Positions 47,370 through 58,473 are shown, numbered from the stretch's first letter. The stretch is 64,000 bases of DNA from Perilla frutescens (GCA_026008535.1 BRKX01000006.1:8764501-8828500), one strand, 5' to 3'. Translations and numbers: made by a program. Notes: generated by a model from the letters alone, not told the origin.

Positions 47370-48445
47370 CAGTGGCGGAGGGAGCATGGGTCTTGGGGGG
47401 TCCATGGACCCCCCAGAAATTTGGTAAAAAGGTAGGGTTATATTATTAATTTCACAATTTTAATTAAAATAAATAAAAAAACATAATTGAGGCTGTATTT
47501 TATTAAAAATGTTTGCTCCCAAAATCGTATACTTCCCGCTACACCATCTCAATTCTCAATTCTCAAAGTCCCAAATCAAATACTTCCCGCTACATCATCT
47601 CAATTGAACCTATTTGTCGGCGATAACATCACAACAAGTTTCTGGTTATCTGGATTCCGGTGAGATTTTCTTCCCCTTTTCCTTCTACATTTTATTTTTA
47701 TCATTTTGATTTTGAATTTTTGAATTTACTTCAATCCTCTGTAGAAGACCGATGCGACTTCAGAAAATTTGGGGGTTCTTGGAGTCTGGAGACTTGCAGC
47801 AAAAATGAAGAAAGTTCAGAGGTAATTAATTTTATTTGGATTTGCTGCAACATATCTGTTTAAATTTGGGTTTAGGGTTGCTGCATATTTAGAAATGTTA
47901 TTTAATTTGGGTTTATCGAATGATTTAGGTTATAGTTTATTGTAATTTATAAATATGTGTTTTAGCAATTCTAAATTGGAGTGGCTTTAGAATTGAGTTT
48001 ACTATTGCGTTTGTAAATTTATGTAGCATTTATTTGCTTAATTCGAAGTTCTTGCAGTCAGCACAACAAATAATATGGTTATTGGTTTTACCAGTTGCTA
48101 CGGCAACAGTAGAGCGGGCTTTTTCAGCAATGAAGATCATCAGAAGCTCTCTACGCAATCTTATGAGAGATAAATTATTGAATGATTGTTTAGTTCCATA
48201 TATCGAGAAGGATGTGTTTGTAAATGTCACCAATGAAGCTATTATGAGGTGATTTCAAATTATGAAGAATAGAAGATACATGTTATGAGTTGATTGTACT
48301 TATATTTTGTTATCTAAACATTAAATGTTGTTATTTAATTCTACTTTTGTGTTTAGAAATCTGCTTGTGAATTTATATACATATATAGTTATGAATCTTA
48401 TGATAAGTTGGACCCCCAGCCTAAAATGTCTGGCTCCGCCACTGG
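47370..48445 (+). mobile_element. Deleted hAT element
   Basis: The termini CAGTGGCGGAG (left) and the inverted right end CAGTGGCGGAG are identical over 11 bases. Flanks gcgacagc (47362-47369) and gcgaccac (48446-48453) form an 8-bp duplication with two mismatches. The only coding part is the transposase C-terminus. At 1,076 bp it is a deletion derivative. Confidence 0.8.
48034..48252 (+). pseudogene. hAT transposase C-terminal dimerisation fragment
   Basis: Encodes WLLVLPVATATVERAFSAMK and RDKLLNDCLVPYIEKDVF, the hAT C-terminal dimerisation signature of the zinc-finger MYM/TTF-type hAT family. There is a splice-acceptor-like sequence just upstream. The DNA-binding and catalytic domains are absent. 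Confidence 0.85.
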
Positions 48446-49039
48446 CGACCACCCAACTTTTCCTCTCCCCTAACTCAGTCTCATCCCAATTACTCATGTG
48501 AATTACTTTGCGTAGTTATTCGAAAAAAAAAAGGAATGTAAACCATTGTAATTTGTAACTAATAAGTTAATTTGAAGTAGTGTTTTGAATATTAAATGGA
48601 GAAGAGATGAGTTGAAGAGGGCAAAAGCAATATCCTTTTTCACCAGAAATAGTTTGAGAGAGTATAATAGACATGCTCCTTTGTAAACCGCTATTGTTTA
48701 GAAAGAGATAATTTTTTGCTAGAAAATCAAGAACTTCCTACCACCTCTTGGACATCAAAGTAGAGAAACTTGATAACTTTTTTTAATGGATATGAAAAAA
48801 AAAATTGAAGAATTTTTTTAGTAGAAACTTCAAAAATACAATAGATGTGAAAACATAGCCATCGAATATATTAATTTGAAAAAATTGGGAGGAAGATTAT
48901 TGCTACGAGGATGTGTTTTTCCTTCTTTTTTCCAGAATTTTATAAGTTAAAATAATTAAGGCTACAACTTTAAAAATATAAAAAAGATTATTGTGCAAAA
49001 AAGAACATTGAAATTATATTTTTATTTTTTTATATTATT

Positions 49040-49055
49040 GGGGGGGGGGGGGGGG
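49040..49055 (+). repeat. G16 homopolymer
   Basis: Sixteen consecutive G. Exact length may be affected by sequencing. Confidence 0.8.
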
Positions 49056-50137
49056 TGTTAGAGAGTAAATTGTGGGTTGTGCATAGAATTTCCCACATTT
49101 GTCCCATGGTACATCGTGTGCTTTTTTTTTTCTTTTATCAAAAGTTTTCGTAGAGCTTTTTTATTTTAAAAAGTCCTTTTATTTTAATATTTGTCTCATC
49201 TAGTCCTTTTAGAATGAGCAATGCTAAATGGCCACACTGTGGCCGCGGCCACACAGAAAAAAATCGGTTTTCTTAAGACCGGTTAAGTAAAAACCGATTT
49301 ATGTAGGCCCAAAATATTACCATCCCAAAAATACCCTTTACCTTCGAAAATAACACAACTACCGCCATTTTTTTAATAAATGCACTCTTCCCTCCCAAAT
49401 CTATAATAATTCCCTCCCATTAACAACCAGATTTTTTTACCAATATTAATATTCTTTCGAAAATATTAAATCAGCGATTATTCTTATTTAGATATCCAAT
49501 ACATATTATAATATTAAATAAAAATATTATACCAGTGATAAATCTAATAATTTAGATATTCGATATTAAATATTTTGAACATAAATAATTGTGTATAATT
49601 TTTTTATTATTTTGAGTTCGATTATTAATTTTACCATAAAAAGAGTATTTTTCATTTTTTTAAAGGTTATATATAGTTCGATTAAGGCTTTTAACATAAA
49701 CACAGTATTTTAATTTTTTTTGGGGTTTGAACTAATATATTCACTTTGATTATCGATTTAACATAAACACGGTATTTATATTTTTTTTAGTTATAAAATA
49801 ATATATAGCTCTGGTTATGTATATATAACATAAACACAATTCTTGCTTCGATTTTTTAATCATTTTTCGACCTACAAATTTTTATAGATTAGTCTGAAAT
49901 GAAAGTATTAGTCAATTCAATTATTAGGACGAAAGTCTCGTCTTTAAATCATATAAAATAATTTAATAAAGATGAATTTTTTTTACAAAATTTTGTCAAA
50001 TTCAATTATCAAGCATATATTCATCTATGATTTTTTCAGAATTAAATAATATTAAACTTCAAATTCATTTTAATTCAAAATATGTTAGTCCAAAATTTTC
50101 GTCTTTAAAGTATACATATAAAATTAAAAATAAATTC

Positions 50138-50237
50138 ATCATTAAAATTTGCGTCTAAATTTCTAATATAAGTCATAATATATTATCATCATTAAAATTT
50201 GCGTCTAAATTTCTAATATAAGTCATAATATATTATC
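50138..50237. repeat. Perfect 50-bp tandem duplication
   Basis: Units 50138-50187 and 50188-50237 are identical. Confidence 0.95.
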
Positions 50238-50535
50238 AATCAATTTTTTCTCATACTCTATACAGAAAATATTATAAAATTTTATAAAATACACGTTTTG
50301 ATTCAATAAAAAAATCTAACATTAGAACATATCATTTACTTGGATAATAATCCCGTTTTTAGTGATTTATTGTGATTAAATTTTTTTTTACTAGCCAATC
50401 GAAATACTACAAAAGCAAAAAAGGTAAGCAACTCTTGAAGTTCCCAATAAAACTAATGATCATATCACGTTTGAAATCTGCAATTCTTCCATTGTTGTAA
50501 CTCTAATTCTAAAGAGAAGAAAATAAAGAGCTTCC

Positions 50536-52827
50536 ATGGCTATAGATCCACGGGCTATAATTGTCGATTTATTTGGAGAGGATTCCGACCTCGATTGTTG
50601 TAGTAGGGATTTCAGCGAACATGTAGAAACCGAAGAGGAAGAAGTGGTTCAAGAAGAAGTGAACTTGCAATACGAAGGAGATGAAGGAGCTCAAAATGAG
50701 AAAATTCTACATGAAGGAGATCATAATGAGGAAATTCTAGATGAAGGACCTTAACCTAATATGGAATTCGAGAGTAGAGAAGCTCTATTAGCCGCCTATC
50801 AAGCTCATGCAAAGCATAAGGGTTTCAGTGTTGCAGTTAGAAATTGTCGAGGTAAGTATGTTATGATTGCGTGCGATAGGGCTAGAAATCCAAAAGTGAA
50901 GTTATATACCAAAAGGATTAACTGCCTTGCTCGCTTGAATGCTATACAAAATCTTGACGGCACATGGAGAGTGTCGACTGTTTCTGTGAACCATAATCAT
51001 GACTTAGAACCTCACATGTCAATTTTCATGCCTACGCATAGGAGTTTATCAATTAATATGAAGAGACAGTTAGAAGCTAATGACATTGCCAGCTTAAGAA
51101 CTTGTAAAAATGTGAGGATATTGGAAGTGCAGGCTGGTGGTCCACAAAATTTAGGATGCTTGGGGAAAGATTGTAGGAATTACATTGAGCATAGAAGAAG
51201 GTTGAGACTCGGTGAAGGAGATGCCGAAGCCATTCGTAAGCTTTTCATGAAATTACAACAGAAAGATAGGAGCTTTTTTCATTTGATGGATATTGATGAC
51301 GAAGGTAGACTTCAAAATGTGTTGTGGATTCATCCTCGGAGCATATCAGCGTATGAAGAGTTTCACAACGTGATCAGCTTCGACACAACGTATCTCGCCA
51401 ACCAATACAATATGCCTTTTGCGACCGTGGTTGGTGTTAATCACCATCATCAGTCCATCCTACTAGGGTGTGCTTTGTTGTCTCACGAAGATGCTTCATC
51501 GTTCAAATGGTTTTTCTCTAATTGGTTAGAAGCAATGGGAGGTGTTCAACCTGTGGCAATGTTAACGGATCAGTGCGATAGTATTTGAATTGCCGTGAGG
51601 GAAGTGATGCCCGACACCGTACACCGGTTGTGTCTATGGCACATTTTGTCTAAGACGGCACAATAGTTCAAAGGGGTTGCCGAGTTTGATAGGGTGGTGT
51701 CAGAATTCAATGCGTTGATCTACGATAGCTTTATGATTACTGAATTTGAAACAAGGTGGGCTGAATTCATAACGACACACGAGCTCGAAAATAATAGATG
51801 GCTTAGAGACCTCTACAATGAAAGACAAAGTTGGATACCAGTGTACTTGAACCATGTTTTTTGGGCTGGCATGGTCTCTACACAAAGAAGTGTGTCAATG
51901 CATTCTTTCTTCGACGGTTATATCAACTCAAAGAGCACATTGAAGCAATTTGTGGAACAATACGAGATTGCCGTTTGCCACAAGATTCAGAAGGAGATGC
52001 GGGCTGACTTTGATTCCAAGTGTAGGCCGAGAAAGTGTATATCGAATTTTAAATGGGAAGAGCAATTAGGAAAAGTATACACGAATAGCATTTTCGAGCA
52101 ATTTCATCGTGAAATCAGGTTAATGTGGAATTGCAACATCAAGAATGATCCAACCATACTTGGAGGAGTGGAGAGCCATGAAGTATTTGAAAGTACCATT
52201 TTGAACAATTGGTATCATAAAGAATTTTCGTTCACTGTGGAGTATAGGCCTGTTGGACAATATTTAGCTTGCAATTGCCGGAAGTTTGAATCTAAGGGAA
52301 TTCTTTGCAGTCATATCTTGAAGGTTCTAGCTTCAAAGGATATCCATTCCATGAATGAGAGATACATACTAAGAAGATGGAGGAAGGATGTGTATAGACG
52401 ACATGCAACCATTTTTTTTGCCAGGGGATATCCGCACATGACGAAGGAATATTTAATGTTTCAAGATGTTGAACGAGAGTTTCAAGAATGCACGGATGTT
52501 GCTTATGAGGACAGTGAGAAAATGAAATTCATCCAACTTAGGTTACAATCTTTGAAGGATGAACTTTATAACTGGAATCCAGTAATAGCGAATCGCGGTG
52601 CTTCTTCGCGAACTATCGAACAAGATAGTTCGACTCCCGTATTCGATCCACTTAATATCACTTGCAAGGGAAGGCCGAGAGAAAAAAAAGGTACAAATCG
52701 AGTGCGGAACAAGCGTCAAATAGCAAGACCAAGAAGAAGGCAGCAGATGCTACACGACGCAAGCGGACGAAAAATACCGCTAATGGTTCGGGTCCCGGCA
52801 CACAAAACTTGTAGTGTATTTTGTTGA
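50536..52827 (+). pseudogene. FAR1/FRS-type (MULE transposase-derived) gene with three in-frame stops
   Basis: One unbroken phase of 763 codons contains an acidic N-terminus, a FAR1 zinc-binding domain (from 50761; NHNHDL near codon 156), a MULE transposase domain and a SWIM zinc finger (CNCRKF...ILCSH, codons about 579-595). YILRRWRKDV follows. In-frame stops are TAA 50752-50754, TGA 51586-51588 and TAG 51664-51666. Catalytic-position Asp residues remain at codons 283 (DTTY) and 345 (TDQ), but the Glu expected in the RSESMN-like block is Val at codon 453 (RSVSMH). The C-terminus is Arg/Lys-rich. There is no frameshift in 2.3 kb, so loss is recent. Translation starting at 50763 would avoid the first stop only. 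It could be a decayed MULE transposase or a decayed FRS transcription factor; no paired inverted repeats were found around it. Confidence 0.88.
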
Positions 52828-53106
52828 TTATTAATTATTCATTTTGTAGTGTTTAATTTCTTATTGTTTAGTACTTTTTGTAATCTGAGTTTTATTTATT
52901 GAATTTGTAATCTTATTTTTATTTTAATTATACTTCATATTCGTGCAATATTTAATTAAGTATTTCTGTTAATTTTTTTTAATTAAGTGTTTCTGTTAAT
53001 TTTTTTTAATTAAGTATTTTAATTATATTTCATATCTGGGCATATGTATTAAAATTTTTTTATGAAAAGTCATATATATTCGATTATTACATATACAAAG
53101 TTAAGA

Positions 53107-53625
53107 TAGAGAAAGCAGTACCTGCGTATGAGTATCCCACATCGGAAAAAAATCAAAATTTACCTTTGAATATATTATATCTTATCTAAGGGTTAGTTGT
53201 CAATGTATGGGGTCTGATCCCACTAACATGGACTCACATCACAGCTTCTCTGGGCCTTTAAAATATAATATTTGACCTGGGCCTGTAAGGCCGGCCCTTT
53301 TGAATTTTTTTGTTATATCTCTATTATTTTGTTCCAATTTTTTTTTTCTAATTTGTAAATCGTACAACTTGACTATAAATAATAAATCAGTCCGAAATAG
53401 TCGATTTTTTTTTCAATACCTTATTAAACTATTAAATTAATTTTTATAGCGTTTAATTATTTTTGACAAAAATACAATCTCCTACACAATAAATTATACC
53501 GATTATATTCACCGAAACTCTAATTTGTTTTTAACTTATATTAGTATTGATATAGGAAATCAGTAATTTAACTTGTACATCAACTAAAATTAAACTCAAA
53601 CACAAAGTGATAAATACTAATTTCC
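53107..53625. repeat. Long direct repeat R, copy 1
   Basis: Shares with 57197-57650 the order gcagtacc-gcgtat, tcccacatcg, ggtctgatcccactaacatg, gactcacatcacagctt, aggccggcccttttgaattt and cataaatcagtcc-like blocks. Identity is high, with a few indels (copy 2 has an extra gccttggccttg segment). Non-coding. Confidence 0.85.
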
Positions 53626-53746
53626 TAACTATATATATAGTACTTATTTAATACAGAAAATAATAATAGAATACTATCTTATTAGTAATGTTTTAATAAA
53701 TTGGACTGAATATGAAAAGACATGATGGATTGACAACTCCAACTTC

Positions 53747-53845
53747 TCTATTTAATGAATGAAATCATCACAATTTTTTAGGGATAATCTCAAAGAGTCA
53801 CGTCTCCTCATTTAATTTATCTCTATCTACTTCCAATACTATCGA
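53747..53845 (+). promoter_or_regulatory. Promoter region of coiled-coil gene 1
   Basis: A TATA-like ctatttaatg (about 53748) stands some 120 bases before the ATG, with AGAGTCACGTCTCCT (ACGT core) downstream. The same arrangement occurs before paralogue 2. Confidence 0.45.
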
Positions 53846-53866
53846 AAAACTTTGAAAATTCTGGAT

Positions 53867-54373
53867 ATGGCTTCTTCATCAAGAAGGCCAAACGATTACG
53901 AATGCAACTGGTCCTGGAAGCGGACGAAAACGAAACTTGAAGAGGTTCTCTTGGTTTTTTTTTTGTTTTTTTTATATTTTGCATGTATGGTTTTAGCATC
54001 GATTTTTTTATTTTGAATGGTTTTTTTGTGTGTAGTTTATGAGGGAATCCGAGAGGCTTGCCAAAATTGTTGAAGCCAAAGCAAAAGCCGATGCAAATTT
54101 GCGTCGATGTGTGGAGGCGCAACAGGTATCAACTTTTTTGTTAGAAAATTTGTTACATTATATTCGTGTTATTATTATTTGTTGATTTAATTATGAATGT
54201 CTTCCATTTAATCTTTGTAGCGTGAGAACGCTGAATTCCAGATCGCAATGTGTAAACTTATGACAGATCTAAGTATGAAGCACGCATATGAGAAGGAAAT
54301 AGCCGAGCTAGAGTGTATTTGGGCAAGGCTAAAGGACCTTCGTGGTCGTAGATTAATTTTATGTTTTATGTAA
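53867..54373 (+). CDS. Small coiled-coil protein 1, three exons
   Basis: Exons 53867-53944, 54036-54125 and 54221-54373, all GT-AG and phase 0, give 106 residues. The N-terminus is Ser/Arg-rich. From about residue 27 (FMRESERLAKIVEAKAKADA) to residue 98 the sequence is charged and heptad-like, suggesting a coiled coil; no membrane segment or signal peptide. I do not recognise a named family. It is supported by a paralogue at 56416 with identical exon phases and a middle exon of exactly 30 codons, sharing ESER, QAK/EAK, A-x-L, and the ECIWARL/ECIQARL block near the end. It lies between repeat R copy 1 and the minus-strand SANT-like gene 1. Predicted only; no expression evidence. Confidence 0.7.
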
Positions 54374-55010
54374 TTTTCAATATTTAATATTCTGAATGTT
54401 TTATGTTTTAAATTGCTGGTGTGTTCGTCATTTACAATTATTCTCGCTGAATATATATGTTTTGATTGCTTTAATCGACGGATGGAATTTTACAAATTTA
54501 CTCAAGGGAAAAACTATTATGACCTAATTAAAATGCTTAAATTCGTATAATTAGTACTATTTCATACAGTATAACAAAATTCGTACAAAAATATATAAAA
54601 CAAATCTAATGTTTTTTAAAATTAAGATTAAAGTGTGGGTTGACAAATTTTTTATGCATCTTTTACACACACCATCATTCATTCTCCATTAATGCTCCGA
54701 AACCCTAAACCAACTAAACCATCATTGATTCTCATTAAATCTACAAAACCCTAAACGAAAATAATTCAATTTTTATTTTTTTTATTTTTTTTATTTTAAC
54801 TATTGTTTGATATACTGTATAACATATCGAAAAAATTGCAAATAAAATATTAGTTCGAATTTTTTTGTAATAATAAAATTGAAAGTAAAATATTAATTGT
54901 ATTTGGATTTAATTAAAAAGACATAAAGCCGGTTATAAATACAAATAAAATTTTTATAGATATTATAAAAGATATTTTAAGTGCACTCCATAACAACAGG
55001 CTTAAACTCT
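54374..55010. other. Spacer with telobox-like motifs and the left copy of a direct repeat
   Basis: Contains AAACCCTAAA-like words at about 54700-54760 and the direct-repeat copy at 54740-54925. The segment at 54660-54712 is similar, in inverted orientation, to 58782-58852. Confidence 0.55.
54740..54925. repeat. Direct repeat flanking SANT-like gene 1, left copy
   Basis: Shares aaccctaaac, tttgatatactgtataa, ttgcaaataaaatattagtt, tatttggatttaatt and aaaagacataaagcc, in the same order, with 55705-55935. Confidence 0.8.
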
Positions 55011-55506
55011 TCAAGCAAATCTATTGACTAAACTCTCAAAATCAGTATTGACAACGCCTCCAAGCTGAATAATGTCACGAATTCCACGGTACTCCGGCAT
55101 TCCATTCAGTTGAAAGTCTCTATGCATCTCACATTCCTGTAGTGAAATATAAATGCAAATTAATGTCATAAAAAAAATTAACAAAATGGTAATGTTTACT
55201 TACAGCTCGAGTATCACTGAAAAGACTTAAATAGGCATCAGTGGTTGTGACACAGTTGCTTTCTTCATCGTAGGTGATCCCCGGAAGCATTTTAAATTTT
55301 TTGAATGAATAAAATAGCTCCTTCAATTCTTTCAATTTATAGACCAGTTCGATGGTCCGAAAATGACGATAACGAGCACCAGACATCAACTTTGCGAGTA
55401 AATCGAGGGTCAATGCAGTGCCCGGTGCGTGAGATAGATCAACGAACCCGATCCTTAGACGTAAGAAACTAACAAACACGGCCTCATCAGATTTGGACCA
55501 AGACAT
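55011..55506 (-). CDS. SANT/Myb-like protein 1, two exons
   Basis: Exons 55506-55204 and 55136-55011 (minus strand, GT-AG, phase 0) give 142 residues. The start is chosen at MSWSKSDEAVF, because its paralogue begins MNWSRTNEEFF in register; an upstream in-frame ATG at 55539 exists. The layout, W at residue 3, L/F-rich helices to about 70, then LPGITYDEES (75-82) and a helix, resembles the Myb/SANT-like domain of plant trihelix-type and transposon-associated proteins (Myb_DNA-bind_3). That suggests DNA binding, but the match is distant. Exon 2 (LNGMPEYRGIRDIIQLGG) aligns with the paralogue's exon 2 and is exactly the same length, 42 codons with stop. A direct repeat flanks the gene on both sides. 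Confidence 0.72.
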
Positions 55507-55560
55507 GATTTTGGCTATTTTTTTTTGTTTGAAATGCATTATGAAATTACAATTACGAAT

Positions 55561-55582
55561 ACCTACTTATATAAAAGAAAAT
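55561..55582 (-). promoter_or_regulatory. TATA box of SANT-like gene 1
   Basis: On the minus strand, cttttatataagtagg stands about 60 bases before the chosen ATG, good spacing for a plant core promoter with a short leader. Confidence 0.55.
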
Positions 55583-55704
55583 ATAGACCTCCATTAAATG
55601 CATGAAAAGACTAGTAACCAAAACAGCATGCATGTTGCAACATGGATAATTCCAAACTATTATTTGGAAAAAAAATATTTACGTAAAAAAGGTTTATTGA
55701 GAAG

Positions 55705-55935
55705 TGTGAAAAACCCTAAACCAAAAAAATTCAATTTTAACTATTATTTGATATACTGTATAAAATATCGTAAAAATATTTATAAAATATAAATTAATAT
55801 TGTTTAAATTCACTTATAACTTTTAAAATTTTAAAAAATTGCAAATAAAATATTAGTTCGGTTTTTTTTAAATAATAAAGTTAAAAATAAAATATTAATT
55901 ATATTTGGATTTAATTGAAAAGACATAAAGCCTTC
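55705..55935. repeat. Direct repeat flanking SANT-like gene 1, right copy
   Basis: Partner of 54740-54925, about 965 bases away, with an internal insertion (about 55775-55830). Confidence 0.8.
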
Positions 55936-56280
55936 CAACTACAATTTATCAAGTAATGTATACACAATATTTATTGAATGTAATCATCACAACTCATTAA
56001 TTGTTGTGACTATATTTCCAATTTGATTGAAATGAAACCAATATTCAAATTAAAACTTTAAATATTAATTAAATTATAAATTTAATTCTCTTTTAATGTT
56101 TAGAATGGGTGAATATAATTTTAATGCCAATAGTCTATTAATTTTATACATGTTAATTATGACTATGTTAATGTCAAATATATATATACTACCTATAATT
56201 TCGTAATTACATAAAATTAAAATTATTCATTAATTAAATAAGTATATTGAATTGGAGTGGATTGACTCTAAAACTTCCCA
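55936..56280. other. AT-rich spacer, no gene
   Basis: Nothing recognised between the right direct-repeat copy and the promoter of coiled-coil gene 2. Confidence 0.5.
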
Positions 56281-56281
56281 C

Positions 56282-56345
56282 CCTATTTATACACAAAATT
56301 TAATGAGAGAAACTATCACAATTATCATATCAAGAGTCACGTCTC
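56282..56345 (+). promoter_or_regulatory. Promoter region of coiled-coil gene 2
   Basis: TATA-like ctatttatacac at 56283 and AAGAGTCACGTCTCCT at about 56330, the same order and motif as before paralogue 1. Confidence 0.5.
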
Positions 56346-56415
56346 CTAAAATCTTTCATACATCTTTCTCCACCTTCCAACTACAACACTCTCTTCTCCA
56401 TCGAAGTTGACGTAA

Positions 56416-56898
56416 ATGGAGTCTTCCAAAAGGTCGATCGAAGCTGGAAACACCTCCTCGTCGAAGAGAATTAAAACTGCCGGCGAAAAAGAAGTCGAAA
56501 AGGTATTTTTTCTTTTTATTTGCATTTAGGGTTTTATTTTGGCGATTTTTATATTTCAATTGTTTTTCTCTTCATTAATAGTTTGCGAAGGAGTCTGAAA
56601 GGTTTGGCAGAGCCATTCAAGCCAAATCGGAAGTGGATGCACGTTTGAATCAACTGATTTTGGACCAACTGGTATTATCAAATATTTTAGAAAATTTGTT
56701 ATTTTATTTTGTGTTGGTTAAAATTAATATTGTTTTGTTTAATATTTGTAGTATGAAAATGATCGCTTCCATCGGGAAGCTCTTGCTATGATACAAAAAC
56801 AACAAATAGAGAACGCAATAGAGATGAAGAAAGCGAAGATAGAGTGCATCCAGGCAAGATTGGCGGTGCTCCGAGCTCGCTTGGATCAACTCGATTAA
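56416..56898 (+). CDS. Small coiled-coil protein 2, three exons
   Basis: Exons 56416-56502, 56582-56671 and 56752-56898, GT-AG, phase 0, give 107 residues. The N-terminus MESSKRSIEAGNTSSSKRIK is Ser/Lys-rich with an SKRIK patch that could serve as a nuclear signal (inference). The remainder, FAKESERFGRAIQAKSEV through KKAKIECIQARLAVLRARL, is amphipathic and predicted coiled coil. It is a paralogue of the gene at 53867; amino-acid identity is modest while the exon plan is fixed, so the duplication is old and both copies were kept open. Function unknown. Confidence 0.7.
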
Positions 56899-57196
56899 AA
56901 TTATGTTTATGTAATTTTTTATATTTTTGGTAATATTGTATGTCCGAATGAAATAGATATCCAGTTGATTTTAATTCGGAATTTATATTTTGAGCATCTT
57001 ATTTTGAGCCTTATTTCTGGTAAAAAACGCTTATATTCGGACGACGATTCTGGGACAATTTAGGGACGTAATTTGGCAAGATTTACGTGCCTTAACTATA
57101 ATTAAATTGGAATTAGTGAATATATTACCAAAGCATTAAAATTAGACCATAATTAATTGATATAGAAAATACTTGCGAAACTGGTTGAGGAACAAA
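56899..57196. other. Spacer between coiled-coil gene 2 and repeat R copy 2
   Basis: No gene seen. Confidence 0.5.
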
Positions 57197-57650
57197 TTGA
57201 GAAGGCAGTACCCGCGTATCCCACATCGAAAAAATATCAACATTTACTCTTGTATATATTATATCTTATGTGAGGGTTGGTTGTCAATGTATGAGGTCTG
57301 ATCCCACTAACATGGACTCACATCACAGCTTGAGCCTTTGAATTATGCTTGACCTGGGCCTCCTTGGCCTTGAATATACTTTAACGGGGCCTGTGAGGCC
57401 GGCCCTTTTGAATTTTTTTTAATATCCCTATTATTTTGTTCCAATTTTTTTTTTCTAATTTGTAAATCATACAATTTGACTCTAAATAATAAATCAGTCC
57501 CAAACAGTGTTTTTTTTCTCAATACTTTATTAAACTGTTAAATTAATTTTTTTTAGCGTTTAATTAATTTTGACATTAACTAAAATTAAACTAATTTAAC
57601 TTGTACATCAACTAAAATTAAACTTAAACACAAAGTGATAAATACAATTT
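57197..57650. repeat. Long direct repeat R, copy 2
   Basis: Partner of 53107-53625, about 4.09 kb away. It runs into a tandem of 40-bp units (57625-57704; acacaaagtgataaatacaa). Confidence 0.85.
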
Positions 57651-57974
57651 CAATTTACCAAATTGAAACACAAAGTGATAAATACAATTTCAATTTACCA
57701 AATTGAAACACAAGTACAAATTCAATTACTTGCATTACATTAATGCAAGTAGGGTGCTTAATGCATTGATAACGATTACAAAAAATAGCCGTTAATTAGA
57801 TATATAATCGATAATTATGCACCAAGTGCAATTTTAATTACAAATCACAATACCCGATCATAGTTCACCATCAAAAGTAACAAAAAAAAGATGAACTATC
57901 AAAAGTTTAACAAAAAAACAAAGATAAAAACGATAAAACAAAAACACAGAGAGAAATTCAATCCCTAACATATG
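57651..57974. other. AT-rich spacer downstream of SANT-like gene 2
   Basis: Probable 3' region of the minus-strand gene; nothing else recognised. Confidence 0.5.
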
Positions 57975-58473
57975 TCAAGCCGCATAGTTAGACAGCCAGT
58001 CCGAATTCACACTACCGAAACCACCATCGCCCATGATCTCACGAAGAACTCCAAGATGGGGCATTCCTTTCACTCTGAACTCGCTCCAACGCGGACTCTC
58101 CTAGCATCATAAAATAAGATAAATAATTATATATTGTTAAGGTATAACTGTGTAATTTATCAAAGCGTAGACTTACATTCTTCCCCACTCGATCGAAATA
58201 CTCATGCATCGCACGGACTCGGTTGGTATTTTCATCGTAATGGATTCCAGGCTGCATTAAGAAAAACTCAAAACTCCACATCTTTTCCTGAAACTCGTGC
58301 AATTTCAAGACCAGATGGATCAATCGAACTTTCCGATTCAGAACTCTCGACATTGTCCATGAAACCTCCTCTAGAGCATCTGCAACCTCGTAGTTGTCAG
58401 ATGTATCTACAACCCCAATTTGAGAGTGCAACAGATCAAGAAAAAATTCCTCGTTGGTTCGGGACCAATTCAT
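57975..58473 (-). CDS. SANT/Myb-like protein 2, two exons
   Basis: Exons 58473-58177 and 58100-57975 (minus, GT-AG, phase 0) give 140 residues. It aligns without gaps to the key positions of SANT-like protein 1: W3, G20, PG at 75-76 and YD at 79-80. Exon 2 is again 42 codons, with VKGMPHLGVLREIM opposite LNGMPEYRGIRDII. The start MNWSRTNEEFFLDLL is preceded by an in-frame upstream extension (to 58695) that I reject because it contains the TATA box and is not conserved. Likely a small DNA-binding protein; distant relation to Myb/SANT-like domains only. Confidence 0.75.

Larger units (their letters stand above)
48454..50535. other. AT-rich spacer upstream of the FAR1-like frame
   Basis: No gene. 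Contents: a G16 homopolymer at 49040-49055; a palindromic GGCCACACTGTGGCC / GCGGCCACAC segment at about 49231-49257, which could be a decayed transposon terminus; a perfect 50-bp tandem duplication at 50138-50237; otherwise A/T-rich. Confidence 0.55.

Noticed and set aside
49222..49260. Left terminus of a MULE enclosing the FAR1-like frame
   Set aside because: The palindromic GGCCACACTGTGGCC segment is suggestive, but I found no inverted partner to the right of 52827.
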